Positions 10,993-22,529 of a DNA stretch of 64,000 nt are shown piece by piece. Each line of letters begins with the position of its first letter. The stretch's first letter is position 1. The notes beneath the pieces are model-generated. The model made no database searches. It was not told the origin of the DNA and saw only the letters and a list, made by a program, of their open reading frames with translations. The position numbers and the translations under genes are program-made. The stretch is from Diphasiastrum complanatum (lineage: Eukaryota > Streptophyta > Lycopodiopsida > Lycopodiales > Lycopodiaceae). The stretch spans positions 8,380,574-8,444,573 of the forward strand of contig CM055106.1 of the NCBI GenBank assembly GCA_029204225.1. Reading direction: 5' to 3'.

Positions 10993-13834
10993 CGGGTTAC
11001 GATTTGCTTAGTCTGAATATGTGGAATCCATGCATATTTTCCCTAAAGGCCCTTTTTGAGAGACTCTAAACCATGAAGGCATATAATGACTAGAAAAAAG
11101 GCTTGACCCCATTGGGCAGATGTATTATCAATTAAAGTTTATGAAAAAGTTTAAAGTCTAAGAAAAAAATCAATAGAATTTGGGAGAGGATTGTTACTTA
11201 TGATTCCAACAAATTCAACAACCATTCATTCATGGGCAATACATTAATATTCAATCTTAGACCCCTCATACATACATTCAACATTTTCCTCCTCATTCAA
11301 GCTAGAAATTGAGGCATCCGGATGTAAGACTCTCCTTTGACTTTCTGGAATCTAGGCATGACCTAAAGTTGAGCTGAAAGGGACAAAGAAAAACAGATTC
11401 ATCATTCAATTGTTGTCGAAGTTGGTGAAATGATCCGAGAACAGAGATGTACTTTTATGTATATATATGCACGAGAAAGGGAAGGCCTATGGGGATGAGC
11501 TAAATCTGATCGCATGCTCATTATCCATTTGTATCTATGTGCTAGAGTAAGCGGATCAAATTCCATAGATCACTCAAAATCAAGGAAAGCTTCAATTACA
11601 TGCATATCAAAAGATATACTATTCAGTAATGTTATGAATAGCTCACACATAAGTGAATCGATATCAAACATTTCTGTGATTTAGTATGTAGAAATTGACA
11701 TTCATTGTACATACTTCATAGTTGATAAATCATAGCCATATAAGTATTTGCAAATTTGGATTCAGAGCCAAAGCTTGACACAAATCAAGACATTGTAGTT
11801 CGTAGATTTACGGTTACAGTAGAATCGTGAATTGCTTCTTGGCTATGATATGAATCGAAGTAGTTGCTTGGTAAAATCATTCATTGCCTGTTACATGCGC
11901 TAGCATTTTGATTATGGTCTCAACCAATCCCTTCATGACATGTGCTAGCCGTATCATCTTCCTAGTGTACATGTCGTATTCCTCACATGAAGTAATTTAT
12001 GATCAGCTCGTGGTCTTCATCAAGGCATGGAATGAGAGCTTCAATATACAAATGGGGATAGACTACCAAGAGTGAGGAGGCTGGATCTACGCAGATTCCA
12101 ACAATCATGCACAACATGTTGTGGTTCATGAGGCTGGTAGAGATCGCTCTAAATCAGGCCTCTAATAGGAGATCAACAATTATGCAAAGCCGAAAGTACT
12201 GTTTGTAATTTTTGTCTATACTGTTGTTTAATACAGTTCTTTATTAGAACCTGCAAATTCATGGATTTGCCGACAGTTTCTGATTCTGGTTTTTCTACGA
12301 GCATAGGCATAGTACACAGGTGGTCTCTTGCTCCACCCACCTTGGATGGAGAGACGTTAGATACGAGGCAGTGAGCCACCGACCTTCAAATGGTCGGATC
12401 ATGGATGGAGCATGCACTATTTTGTGACTCACGGGAATATTAATCATGCACCAAATACATGATGCGAGCAGAAATCAAGCTTTAACTTTGCAGATTACAA
12501 CTTACATATTACATTCTGCTTTCAAATTACAGACATTCTCTGATTTGATAATTACACATTTGTTCATCAACCAATATAACTAATGACATAATATTCGTTC
12601 TTTTAAAGAATTCGTACTGTATACTTGGATTACCTCTACAATACCGTTCTCCAGTAACAACTAACAATGAAATAAATCTACTCACTATAGTTTGCTCTTT
12701 TTCCTATGTTCGATGGGAGACATGCATGCTGCTAATTACCCGGTGGATTTATCTTTAGAGGATCACGAGGATGTGTCGTCTTCAGAGACACCACAGGCAA
12801 GTCTAACATCGACAACAATTGTACTGAGAGAGGAATTCTCAACCAATGTGGACGCGCCTACATTCAGTAAGTACCATAGACAGACCTAATGTGGTGAAAG
12901 CGGATGAAGTAGAGCTGACATGAGACATTCAAAAATTTGAACGTCATGGCGAGAGAAATTATTTTTCAATCTTGAATGATTTCAAACAGATGATTGAGGG
13001 TGTGGAATTGGACGAGTTTGCGCTTGGACAGAGACTACATGAAGCCAAATCAAGCGCCTCCGTGAAGACAAAAATTCTAGATGATGAACTGAAGTCATCT
13101 AGATATACTAAATTCTAAACTCTGGTAATGTTTCCGTTGTAGTGTTACAGCCAAGTATTCGCACCAATGATCGTAGAGGATACATATCTACCTGAAGCCT
13201 TTGGAATAGCCAAGGATCGAGTTGCATGCAGCTTTTTGTAGAAGTTCAGTACTACAGTTCAACAACAGGTGAAATTTTGTTGCTTGGATGTAAAGCAACA
13301 ACTAATCTTCATTGCATAAAGCAAAAAGTATTACGTATTTGAATTCTCAATGATACCTGCAAAGGAGCGAGCATCATAAAAAGTGTCCAATTAAAGTGTT
13401 CGCCTACCTGTACTACGAATTTGTCACAATTCACAAGCTTTACTGTGTTTTGGCCTGCTTTTCTAGCACTCAGAACACGTATTGCAAAAGCAATCCAGCA
13501 TGAATCCACCAAAGAGACAGAGGGACCTCCTTTCAACAAACAAAACGCAAGAGAAGAGAAGGATGAGAGTGCAAACTGCATGGCATCATCATGGAGTAGT
13601 GCATACACCTCCTCCTCCTCCTCCTGTGATCTTCGTGGTAGGTCTAGAACCTTCGTCACATCAATTTCATCTGGATTTATCTATAGTATGTAGAACAACA
13701 CATCTAGAATGTCACTAAACCTTCAAATTAGAGTTTGACTTTTCAATTTTCTAAAGTATTTAGTATTTACTATTTACTATTAAGTTATTAAAATGTAGTT
13801 CAAACTTCAAAGTTGAAAGTCCAAACTTCAAATT
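10993..13834. other. Intergenic, no supported gene
   Basis: Short frames exist (for example 12692-12889 plus and 13309-13659 minus), but none shows a domain, a splice-consistent extension or a neighbour. A short CTCCTC run lies at 13609-13626. Confidence 0.5.
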
Positions 13835-15112
13835 TCAATGTTCAAATACATTTGCAACTATCAAATTACAATTTACCTGAATAGGCTCCCTCATCCCCTT
13901 CAACTTCTTCAGAAGCCGCAGATTGGCTTGCACATACACCAACCTGTCTAATTGTGCAACACTGAGCCTGTTCCTCCTCTTCGCATGAATTAGAGAGAAG
14001 ACACTCCAATTCCTCTCACATGCAACCGTTGTGCAATCCTGTGAGAGAATGCATACGACGAGCTTCTGCAATCGAGGAACATCACCCCCATACTTGTCCC
14101 ACCATGAAACATGGCGCAATTATCCTTCTATGAGCCGTGCTCTTGGACACCCAAACTCAAGGAAGATAATTCATGAGTGGGTCTTATGCAGTGCCGAGTG
14201 TGACAATGTGGCCACTCACTTCATTGGGATTCAAGAAAGACTAAGGACTTGAAAAAATAACAAATGTTATAGAATTGTCATGACTTATACCATTGAGATC
14301 ATCCCTGAGTGACCCCTGTATGATAGGATCCAGATAGACAGTCTCAATGTATGTGCGCCATCCCTGTCGGAGCTCTGCATCATGGAACTGATCTTCATTC
14401 CTCCATAGAGGATGAAGAATGCAAGCCATAACATGTAGAGGCTGATGAACCACACCTAGCTTGCCACTTTTCTCTTATTTCTTCAACCCTATAATTTTTG
14501 AAAATCATACATCATACATGTGACATGATACATATTACATAAACACTCATCAATCATGATAAGAGATAATACATAATACTAAATAGCTCTCATCAATGAA
14601 TATAAGCACTATCGACTCTGAATTTTGACAGTCCAAATTACAAACCTCCTGGAACGAATCACGATTGCAAATTGTATTAGCTTCAACAAATCAATTATCA
14701 GATAACAAAGTTGAAACTCGAAAGTAGTTAGTAGTTACTAGTAAGTTATGTGCTAACTTCTAAGAATTTGAGTGATGAATCAAATTTGATGAATAAAAAA
14801 GTAGACTTGGTGGGGGCAAGCCTCAAATCTCGAGGCTAGAATATTCCCTGAACATGCTCAGGACCCTCGGTCTCTTGGTGACAAACCTCACCAACAACCG
14901 GCCTATGTCTAATACCTCTGCAATCCATGGAAACTTTGCTATGTCCTCAAATAAGAGGTCTAAGCAATGTGGGTGTCCAAAAAGTCCAAAAAATACGTTT
15001 CATTTACGAGCTTCCCCATGACAACACAATTTGTCGCATTGTCGGTGACCACTTGCAAAGCACAACAACGCAACATCGAACTTCCATCATCCACGATCCA
15101 AGAATCAACATT
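13835..15112 (-). pseudogene. hAT-family transposase remnant
   Basis: Read on the minus strand, three collinear pieces fit a plant hAT transposase with a DUF659 domain. The 15112-14960 piece contains the DUF659 motif QVVTDNATNCV followed by GKLVNETYF. The 14453-14241 piece contains ILHPLWRNEDQF and LRQGWRTYIE. The 14240-13835 piece is the dimerisation domain, with SWWDKYGGDVPRLQKLVVCI, TTVACERNWSVFSLIH and KRRNRLSVAQLDRLVYV. There is an in-frame stop just before the last piece and at least one frameshift, and the N-terminal zinc finger is missing. The 5' side is cut off at ~15112, where copia F integrase sequence begins. No terminal inverted repeats were recognised. Confidence 0.8.
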
Positions 15113-15149
15113 GAACACGTAGTAAATAATAAATATAAGTAAAAGTCTT

Positions 15150-15760
15150 GATCTGTCTACTGTCAGGCATGTAGATCCTGTAGTACGATGAATGAACATC
15201 ATATCCTATGAGGAATCCTTGCTCCACCTTTTCATTCAGGTTCTTTCTTTTCTGATCTGGAATTTGGGCATATGCAACGCATCCAAAAATGTGCACATGT
15301 GTCAGACTTGGTTTGTTGCCCCACCAGACCTCGTGTGACATGGTATGTGCAACATTGGATCTACTGGTCCTGTTTTGTAGGTAGTTGGCTGTAGTTACTG
15401 CTTCAGCCCATAAAAACTTTGATACCTTTGAATAGACCATCATGGATCTCACAGCTTCCATGAGAGTCCGATTTCTCCTCTCTGCCACACCATTGTGTTG
15501 TGTTGTGTAAGTTGCGGTCTTCAAGTGAAGTATGCTGGTGCAAAACTCTACAAAGCATTTGGAGATGTATTCTCCTCCTTTGTCTGTTCTCAACTGCTTC
15601 ACCTTCTTGTCAGTTCATTTCTCAGCCCAATTCATGAACTCTGTGAATTTGTCCAGGGCCTCTGACTTGTTGTGGATAAAGTGCACGGCTACAAACTTGT
15701 TGAAGTCGTCAATGAAAAGAGTCCTTGTTGAATGGTATACGTGACAAATGGCAATCGTCA
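15150..15760 (-). pseudogene. Copia F integrase core, fragment
   Basis: The minus strand encodes a Ty1/copia integrase. From 15760 it reads TLFIDDFNKFVAVHFIHNKS, a stop near 15602, then QLRTDKGGEYISKCF, HNGVAERRNRTLMEA and HIFGCVAYAQIPDQKRKNL. The motifs supply the catalytic Asp, Asp and Glu positions. It is broken by the stop, and the 3' side is lost after YRIYMPDSRQ, where hAT sequence takes over, so no RT or 3' LTR follows. Its upstream partner (gag-protease) lies at 18730-20345, beyond an inserted gypsy segment. Confidence 0.85.
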
Positions 15761-16162
15761 ACCTTAGTTGTTTCTTTTTCATTATCTTGTGATCTTGAAG
15801 GCTTGCATGCAAACCTTGTGTTGGTTTGCTGCGAAGAAATTCACTTGTCACAGCTACCGTTTGTAGTGCAGCATCTATTGATTGTTGTAGAAGACTTGGT
15901 AGAATTTGATTGATTTCTTCTCTTGTTTGATGTTTGATTGATTGTACCAATTCTACCTTCTGTGGTACTATTGTCGATGAATCCTGGGATGATGTCTCTG
16001 TGTGTTTTGCAAGCTTAGAAAAATTGCCATATTTTTCAATTGTCTCAAAGTCTGGTGGCACTATGATTTTTCGTTTGTCTTGAGTGGAGTAGCTTGATAA
16101 TAAGTTGCATGTTGGTCCATGTTGGATAATCGCTTCTTAGCTTTTGCATGTTGCCTCACTGG

Positions 16163-16650
16163 ACAATCAAGACATGGATGGGTGATACCACATTGTGTAC
16201 ATCAAGGTGAAAGGTTGTTGTATTATCTCGATGTGGACATTCTGAACGACGATGTCTTCCTCCACATCCGTAACATCGTACCATGCGTAATATACCATCC
16301 CCTCTAAGGTGATAAGCATACACTGGTAATAATTGCTCCTTATCACTCTCCACATAGTAGAGTGGTAAGCTATTATAATCTTCTGATGAGTTCAGAGACA
16401 TGCATGATGATATGACCAATACTTCCACTCCACCACTTTTGACTGAAGGCTGTTCTAGTGCGCTCGAAGCAAAACTCATTTTATCCTCTAAATGAATCTC
16501 TTGTTGGCATGTTGTCAAGTTTGGCCTTTCTTGATGTTGACCTCCAATCGTATGCTCAACCATATGCTCTGTCTCATGCCCTTGATTTTGCAATTGAGGA
16601 TTTCAAACTGGACATTTAGTACGTGGATGTTCTCCAAAGCAATAACTACA
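16163..16650 (-). pseudogene. Three short CX2CX3HX4C zinc knuckles of gypsy gag
   Basis: Three motifs with one residue fewer than the classic CX2CX4HX4C lie in order on the minus strand: CSYCFGEHPRTKC (16612-16650), CYGCGGRHRRSEC (16237-16275) and CTQCGITHPCLDC (16163-16201). The first two share a codon phase and the third is one base out of phase. Each is followed by Pro. Such knuckles normally bind genomic RNA during particle assembly. The same spacing is seen in the gypsy relic at 57225-57290. Confidence 0.75.
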
Positions 16651-16879
16651 CTGGTCTGATTGTAGAATTATGTTTTTGCAAGCAGTAGACTCATGGTGGT
16701 CATCTACTTGAGGATGTTCTTCGCCAATCTTTGAATGCATAGCACTTGGTCTTATTGGCTCGTCTTCATCACTTTGTTTTGATTATGTGTCTTCTTGATT
16801 TGCATAATCATCTGACATGAGTGATTTTTGCTCTGGCTCTTCGTTTGATGATGCAAGAACTGAAGAGACTTTGTTTAAC

Positions 16880-17150
16880 TCTGCTTCTCTTAAGTGGACT
16901 TAAATGTTGTTGGCATCTACACAAAGTTGTGTAGATGTTGTATAGGATGTGAATGCTTGATTTTGTCGAGCAGGCCAGTATAATAATAAGCCATTACAAT
17001 CTTTGAAGGAATGGGAGGATCACAATCCATCATCATGTTGACAATTCTTCTGGTATAGTCTCGAATAGTTTCATCAGGAAACATAACTACTCGAGCCAAT
17101 TGTTGCTCTATAGTTGCCATAGCCTCAACAATAGATGAGGTATCAGGAAA
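16880..17150 (-). pseudogene. Gypsy gag capsid fragment
   Basis: The frame reads MATIEQQLARVVMFPDETIRDYTRRIVNMM, followed by DCDPPIPSKIVMAYYYTGL, resembling the C-terminal part of a Retrotrans_gag domain upstream of its zinc knuckles. It is short and degraded. The assignment rests mainly on position relative to the knuckles. Confidence 0.5.
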
Positions 17151-17201
17151 ATATCTGGTTGTCCCACTTCTTTTTCTTTCTTTTCTTTATTTATTTTTTT
17201 T

Positions 17202-17233
17202 GGGGGGGTGGGGGGTGGGGGGTGTGAGGGAGG
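17202..17233 (+). repeat. G-rich run with quadruplex-forming pattern
   Basis: Four G runs (G7, G6, G6 and GGG) are separated by 1-5 bases, preceded by a T-rich stretch. This meets the usual G-quadruplex pattern. It lies on the plus strand, in the leader of the minus-strand gypsy gag, so the transcript would carry the C-rich complement. Confidence 0.7.
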
Positions 17234-17350
17234 TTTAGGTGAAGGTTCCTCTCAGAGAACTGATATTCTTGCAGAAAGGTGTGAAACTTTCTACAAAAAA
17301 GTTACCAACAACTAGTGGAACGTTCACTTAGCCTTCATTTTTTATAGTTT

Positions 17351-17610
17351 TATCCTTCGCCGACCTGCTGACAATAGATAGATCTGAATCACACCTATGT
17401 GCAATAGAACGGGCGAAGGTTCATTTTTAGTTTTTAGTATTATCCTTCACCGACCTGACAATAGATAGATTTGAATCACACACATGTGCAGTGAATCGGG
17501 CAAAGGTTCTTTTCCTGTTTTTAGTATTATCCTTCGCCGACCTGACAATAGATAGATTTGAATCACACCCCTGTGCAATGAATCGGGCGAAGGTTCTTTT
17601 TTTGTTTTTT
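17351..17610. repeat. ~88-bp tandem array x3 with hairpin arms
   Basis: Units start at 17351, 17441 and 17528 with TATCCTTCRCCGACCTG and end in CGGGC(G/A)AAGGTTC. Within each unit the start CCTTCGCC is complementary to the end GGCGAAGG, so each can form an 8-bp stem around ~55-65 nt. In unit 2 both arms have changed (CACC and GGCAAAGG), which weakens the stem. Confidence 0.85.
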
Positions 17611-17647
17611 TAGAGTTTTTGTTTTTTTTTTTGTCAATTTCAAAAAA

Positions 17648-18240
17648 TTGTAGCTTGCTCATTGCTTAACGAAATGTAGAAAAAATTATATCTCCAAAAA
17701 GCTCTTTTGATGCTCTACAACTGTAGGTATTCAAATGGAATTATAGAGAATAGAAGGTTGAACAAAAAATGAATCAAACAGGGCAAAAAAAATAAAAAAT
17801 CTAGAAGTTTCTGGTTTTTGACAAGTTTACAGAATTGTGGCCAACTTAAAAAATTTGTAACTTGCCCAATACCGAACGAAATTGAAAAAAAATTAAATGA
17901 AAAGAAAGCTCTTTCAATGCTCTACAGCTGTATTTATTTAGATTGAATTACAGAGAATACAAAGATGGGCGGAAATTGAATAAAACAGAAGTGAAAAATA
18001 AAAAAACAGAATTTCTAGTTTTTGACAAGTTTATAGAATTTTGTGGCGCACTTCAAAAATTTGTAACTTGCTCAATACTAAACGGAACTAAAAAAAAAAA
18101 TTAAATGGAAAAAAACCCTTTCAATGCTCTACAATCCGACCTATTCAGATTGAATTACAGAGAACAGAAATCTAGGTGAAAATTGAATCAAAGAGAGCAG
18201 AAAAATAAAAAAAATAGAAAATACAGTCACCACTCATTTT
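17648..18240. repeat. ~206-bp tandem array x3
   Basis: Units start at 17648, 17855 and 18061 with TTGTARCTTGCYCA. Each contains GCTCT(T/A)CA-type words and a TTGAATTACAGAGAA-like word, and ends near TTTTTGACAAGTTTA. The copies are about 75-80% alike by eye. Confidence 0.8.
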
Positions 18241-18729
18241 TTGACTAATCAAATCTCTATGTAATCATCGGGTTGGACCTACACACGCAGGGTGCCAAAT
18301 GCCTCTCACTTATAAACTAGGGTTAGGGTTGCCTTGGGATCCGCAAACCCTCCAACAATATCCCCCACCAAAACTGGCAGCGGTCCCACGACACCTGCCT
18401 CAACGCTTGAATCTTGTAGAATGTTGTGGTGACGAAGTTGGAAAAAAGTGATTATTCATTTGCAACATAAAATTGCCTGCTACAGGAAAAGCGTAGATAC
18501 AGATTCGCTTACGTAAAACCTGATGCTTTATTTGTTGATGATTAACAAGAACATGAACTTGCCAAATTTTCAATAACCATATAGGTTTGGTGGCCATTCT
18601 TGATAATCTTGTTCATTGAGAAATGGGTAGCCAACACCATCTAGAAAAGGATTCCAATGCTGATTTTGATTCTCAAAGATAGGTGCACCTGCTAGTGGCA
18701 TTATTAAAGCTTCTCTCAATTGGTAATGC

Positions 18730-20345
18730 GAATATGAATTGTTTGCTTGACTGTGTTGTCCTTTGTTACAGGCATCGCAAGAATTCAAGCATGCTACATC
18801 TTTGATAGTGACACCAATGAATGCTCCACTCCGGCTAGCGTTATATAGAGCAACTGTATTCATGTGATACGACCTCATGTGCCATGTAATATCCATTGAT
18901 TCGTTGATCGGGTGAGCTTGCTTTGAAGGTACTTGGATCCTGAGGTGATACATATTCCACTTTTGCTTTCCTGTGGTGACAAACTGAGTGGTTGTGGATT
19001 CAACCACTTTGTAAATATTGCCTTCAAAGGTGACTGTTAGTCCTGCATCTTCCATCTTAGCAGCAAATAGTAGGTCCTTCTGAAGAGTGGACACGTATAC
19101 AGTGTCATCGAGCCTTCTGTCTCTTTCTTTGGTGCTTAACCACAGCGCTCCAGTTTTGCTAACTTTGTGTCTGGAACCATCTCCTAAGATTATGTATCTG
19201 GAAGATTCTGATTTTTGATAATCAGTGACCATGTGTCTTGTTTCCACGAAGTGTGACATTGCACTTGAATCAATAATTATCTCTTGTGTACCTGAAGTTG
19301 ATGTCGCATAGACATCATCACACAAGTAAGCTGCTGGGTTCTTGTCGTTGTTGGCTCTGTCTTCGGCCATCTTGGAGGACTTTGGTTCCTCCACGTAGGA
19401 TGAGCTATTGTCGCTCTCTCGTCTGCTCTGAGCTTTCTTGTTTCTAGAATTTTGGTTGCAATCAATGGCTGCATAACCCTTCTTGTGATAGTGGATGCAC
19501 TCTATCTTTGGATTGAGCCAGCACTTATCAAAAGTGTGGCATTCTCATGTGCACCTCATGCAGGTCTTCATCTCACCGTTCTGATGTCTCGGTTTATTTG
19601 TCATACTCTTTCATTTGTCTTCTTTGGCTCCCTCTGACTGTTGCCTTTGATCTTGTCTTTGGTCTAACCCCCTCTTATGTTTGAAATTCTTTTTCTGCTT
19701 CTCTTTGTTGCTGTAGAGAGCTTGATAATAGTTATTCTTGTCGTCAAGGTATTCACGGGCTTCCACCTCTTCTCTGATCTTGATTACATCCTTCTCAAGG
19801 GTCATCTATGGATCTTTAGCAAGTAGTGTTCGGGTTGTTTGAAATGATCTTGGTAGAGCTCACAACAAGTATTTGAGCTGCTTCTCCGTTGAGACTGCAT
19901 TCTCTATTCCAGAATTGTGTAGCGAGAGGAACAGGTCTTTCATTCTTCTGATGAAGGAGGTAAGGTCTTTACCATCCCATCTCAGATTGGTCAGTGATCT
20001 TTAAAAAGCATAATTTGACTTCGTGATTTCGTTTGAAATCTGGTTAGCAAAGTGTCCCACATTTCTCTTGCATTGGAGAATGTGGCTAGATCAACTGTCA
20101 AGCTATCTTCGATGGAGGATGACAACACTACCTTGTCGTTCTTTTCTCTCCATTCGCATAGCTTCTTGCGTGTAGTTGTTGGCATTTCTTTTGTGCCATC
20201 TTCCCAAGGCCATAGACCTTCTCCTTTCAGTATGAGAGAAGTCTTCACCTTCCATGCTAGGAAGTTTGATCCTGAGAAGTCAAGGATCATGTAGATCTTT
20301 GATTGAATGCTGCTAATGGATGACATGGCCTGAGGGAATTAGGCA
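18730..20345 (-). pseudogene. Copia F gag, protease and gag-pre-integrase
   Basis: Read on the minus strand, gag begins MSSISSIQSKIYMILDFSGS near 20326 and includes SNFLAWKVKTSLILKGEGLW. Two zinc knuckles follow at ~19450-19565. The first fits CX2CX4HX4C but contains a TGA. The second is CIHYHKKGYAAIDC, in which one Cys and the His have become Tyr. The protease (~19310-18990) has IIIDSSAMSHFVE, where DSSA replaces the usual DSGA. The gag-pre-integrase segment has ITWHMRSYHMNTVAL and SCDACNKGQHS. Stops and frame changes make it non-functional. It is preceded in its own orientation by a primer site and an LTR. Confidence 0.85.
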
Positions 20346-20368
20346 GGGCTCTGATAATCAAAGTTGCG

Positions 20369-20380
20369 GCTCTAATACCA
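20369..20380 (-). other. Primer-binding site of copia F
   Basis: The minus strand reads TGGTATTAGAGC, one base from the usual plant initiator-Met site (TGGTATCAGAGC), one nucleotide from the LTR end. Confidence 0.8.
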
Positions 20381-20381
20381 C

Positions 20382-20859
20382 TGATGAGAAGTTCAGAGAT
20401 GTCAAAACGCTCTGATTTCATTGATGGAAAACAAGAAGCAGCTCCGTTGACGGGAGTCTGTGACGTTCCTAGCGATGACGGCCAGATAGAGCCGACTTGG
20501 TAGGAGTAGCTACTGCTTCTGAATGGGGTCTAATTCTCTTCCAAGCCCCAGATCGCTTCTAGCGATTTGTTGTAAAAATTAAACTTGTAAACAGTAGATA
20601 ATGTTGAGTAAAAAACACCAGCAAAAATTCATCTACTACTAGCATGCATTCCAATATTGCCGATCATACACATCACTGAATAGGACATTGAAAAAAATTG
20701 TTTCTATTATCAGAACTGAATTTACAATACAATTCTTGAGCGTTGTTTGTTTCTCAGATGCGCAAGAGAGATGTACTCTTCTCACGTATAGTATGACTAG
20801 CTACTGCTCTGTAAACTCACGCTGGAGCTAATCTGTAAACTCACTCTGGAGCTATCTCA
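20382..20859 (-). mobile_element. Copia F 5' LTR (minus)
   Basis: This block is repeated in inverted orientation at 40472-40933. In element orientation it starts near TGAGATAGC and ends CTGAACTTCTCATCA before the primer site. Inside it a 23-bp word, CTGTAAACTCAC(G/T)CTGGAGCTA, is tandemly duplicated at ~20813-20858. The outer boundary is uncertain, because both copies are also followed by repeat R, so R could be part of a longer LTR. Confidence 0.65.
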
Positions 20860-21045
20860 GACTGTCTCTGTCTATGTATGTCTATGATTGTCTCCTTCGT
20901 TGATCCTTTTATGTGATCAATCTAGGGAACTGATTAAACTATAAGATCTAATCAAAAGAAGTGTATTAGTCTTAAACAAAACTGATTCCAATTTTATGTC
21001 GTTGTCCTCTATGAATCATCTGCCTTCTACCCGTTGTGCTATGCC

Positions 21046-21640
21046 TTCATGCTGCAGGCCTTCGTTTCTTGCTTAAAGGACATTTTTGCGATTTTAAGAG
21101 CAGTGTTACTTTTTCAAGGGTAAGTGTCCCTTTACTAAAGGCAAGACCTGACAATAGTCCTGAAAAGGTTTTAAAGCATCTTGACGATAGTGTCACTTTT
21201 TTTCGAAAGGCAAAAAATGCGACAGTAGGACAGCAACCATTTCTAAGGGCAGGTGTCATTTTTTTCGAAAGGCGAAAAAGTCGAAGGGCGAAAAAAGCCG
21301 ACTTTAGGACCGAAAACCAGTTCTAAGGCAAATGTAGCTTTTCTAAGGGTGAATGTCCCTTTTTCTAAGGGTCTACACGTTTCTAAGGCATTTAAGGGGC
21401 AGTGTTGTCGTTTTCGCAAAAAGGCAGAAAATGCGACAGTGTCGGGAAAAGTTCTCAGAATTATTTTCTAAGTGTTTTAGACCTACGGATGAATTTTCCT
21501 CATGACCCAAAAATATGCAAACTGTGCGAAGAAACAGTTCAAAAATGCAGATTGTGTGAAGCATAGTTCAAAATGCACAGTCACTAAAAATTGCAAAGGA
21601 AAAACTAAGGGAAAATGCTAACGCTTTGAAAGAAAGAAAC
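21046..21640. repeat. Dispersed repeat R, left copy
   Basis: The reverse complement of ~21270-21620 matches 40105-40470 closely (for example CTAAAACACTTAGAAAATAA and CTTTTCCCGACACTGTCGC). The left copy holds roughly 380 bp more on its LTR side. It is rich in CTTAGAAA and TTTCGAAAGG words repeated every 20-35 bp. No coding function is seen. It is either a separate repeat or the outer part of the F LTR. Confidence 0.7.
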
Positions 21641-21682
21641 TCAGTTTTTTATTCATCGGTTTAGCACTCTGTAAGGGGTAAT

Positions 21683-22253
21683 GGTCAAGCGAAATCTTCC
21701 AACAAAATTCTCTACAACATTATGACAAAAACGGTGAAAGCAAGTTGTTTTTTATTGGGAACATAAACTGCATGCAACATTATGGACATTCAGAATAGCT
21801 TATGAAGGTAGTACGAATCAAACACCAATTCAGCTTGTCTATGGTCAAGATGCAATTATGCCAAGTAAATTTTTAGTACCATCCTTACGCATAGGAACGG
21901 TTGGATGATGCGAAATCCTTATAGATGCATCATGAGGCTTTAAAAAACTTTGTGAAACCAGATTGATGGCGGTTCATGCATTAGCAGCAGAGAAAGCCCG
22001 TCACAGGGCATGGCACGATCGCCGATTACACAAAAAAGATCTGAAGGAAGGAGATCTAGCACTAATGTATAAAACGAAACTGATTAAAGGGAAATTGAAG
22101 TTTACGGATGAAGGACTGTATAAGGTGAAAGAAATATTGAACTATGGAGCGGTTATTTTAAAACATTTGGATGGAAAAAGATTTGATACTCCTGTGAATG
22201 ACAGCCGACTGCGCAAATTTTGGCAGCTCGTTCAGCCAATTCAATTAGCTTGA
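21683..22253 (+). pseudogene. Ty3/gypsy integrase, C-terminal half
   Basis: Frames read GQAKSSNKILYNIM, then WEHKLHATLWTFRIAYEGS, then TNQTPIQLVYGQDAIMP, a stop, then a clean 96-codon tail with AAEKARHRAWHDRRLHKK, GDLALMYKTKLIKGKLKF, DEGLYKVKEIL and FDTPVNDSRLRKFW. This is the end of the catalytic core plus the beta-barrel tail of a plant gypsy integrase. It has at least one frameshift and one stop. The minus-strand relic at 54816-55379 is the same family. Confidence 0.8.
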
Positions 22254-22529
22254 TTCAACACCTTATCAGTTTTACTATACTTGTTTTGCAATTTTTGTTT
22301 TCACTACTTGATTGATTTTTCTTTCTTTTGGAAAAAGACAGTAAAAAAAAAAAGAGAAAAAATGAATAATGAGCAAAAGTCAAAAAAATTCATCAAAATG
22401 AAAAAAGTGGAAGGAAAGTATTTTTAAAAAGGACTTTTTTTTATGAAAAATGACTAAGAAAAATCACTTTTTGGGTCATATTTTGTACATGCACTTATGG
22501 AAACCTTCGCCAAGTTGTTAGATTACACA
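22254..22529. other. Post-integrase gypsy-associated AT-rich sequence
   Basis: Non-coding. The wording around TTGTTTTCACTACTTG and the A/T tracts resembles the inverse of 54600-54700 beside the other gypsy relic, so it probably belongs to that family's 3' region. Confidence 0.4.

Larger units (their letters stand above)
15770..18730 (-). mobile_element. Gypsy gag region inserted within copia F
   Basis: Between the copia gag-pre-integrase end (~18730) and the copia integrase start (~15760) lies a minus-strand gypsy segment. In reading order it holds a ~1.2-kb non-coding leader with two tandem arrays, a capsid piece, three zinc knuckles, and a coiled-coil-like tail (PPDFETIEKYGNFSKLAKH). I see no flanking LTRs or protease, so it is a truncated insertion or a recombination product. 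Confidence 0.6.

Noticed and set aside
12692-12889. Small frame (MLFFLCSMGDMHAAN...)
   Set aside because: 65 codons, no domain, no splice or neighbour evidence.
18316-18335. Telomere-like TTAGGG words (CTAGGGTTAGGGTT)
   Set aside because: Only about two units, and no array. No interstitial telomere is supported.
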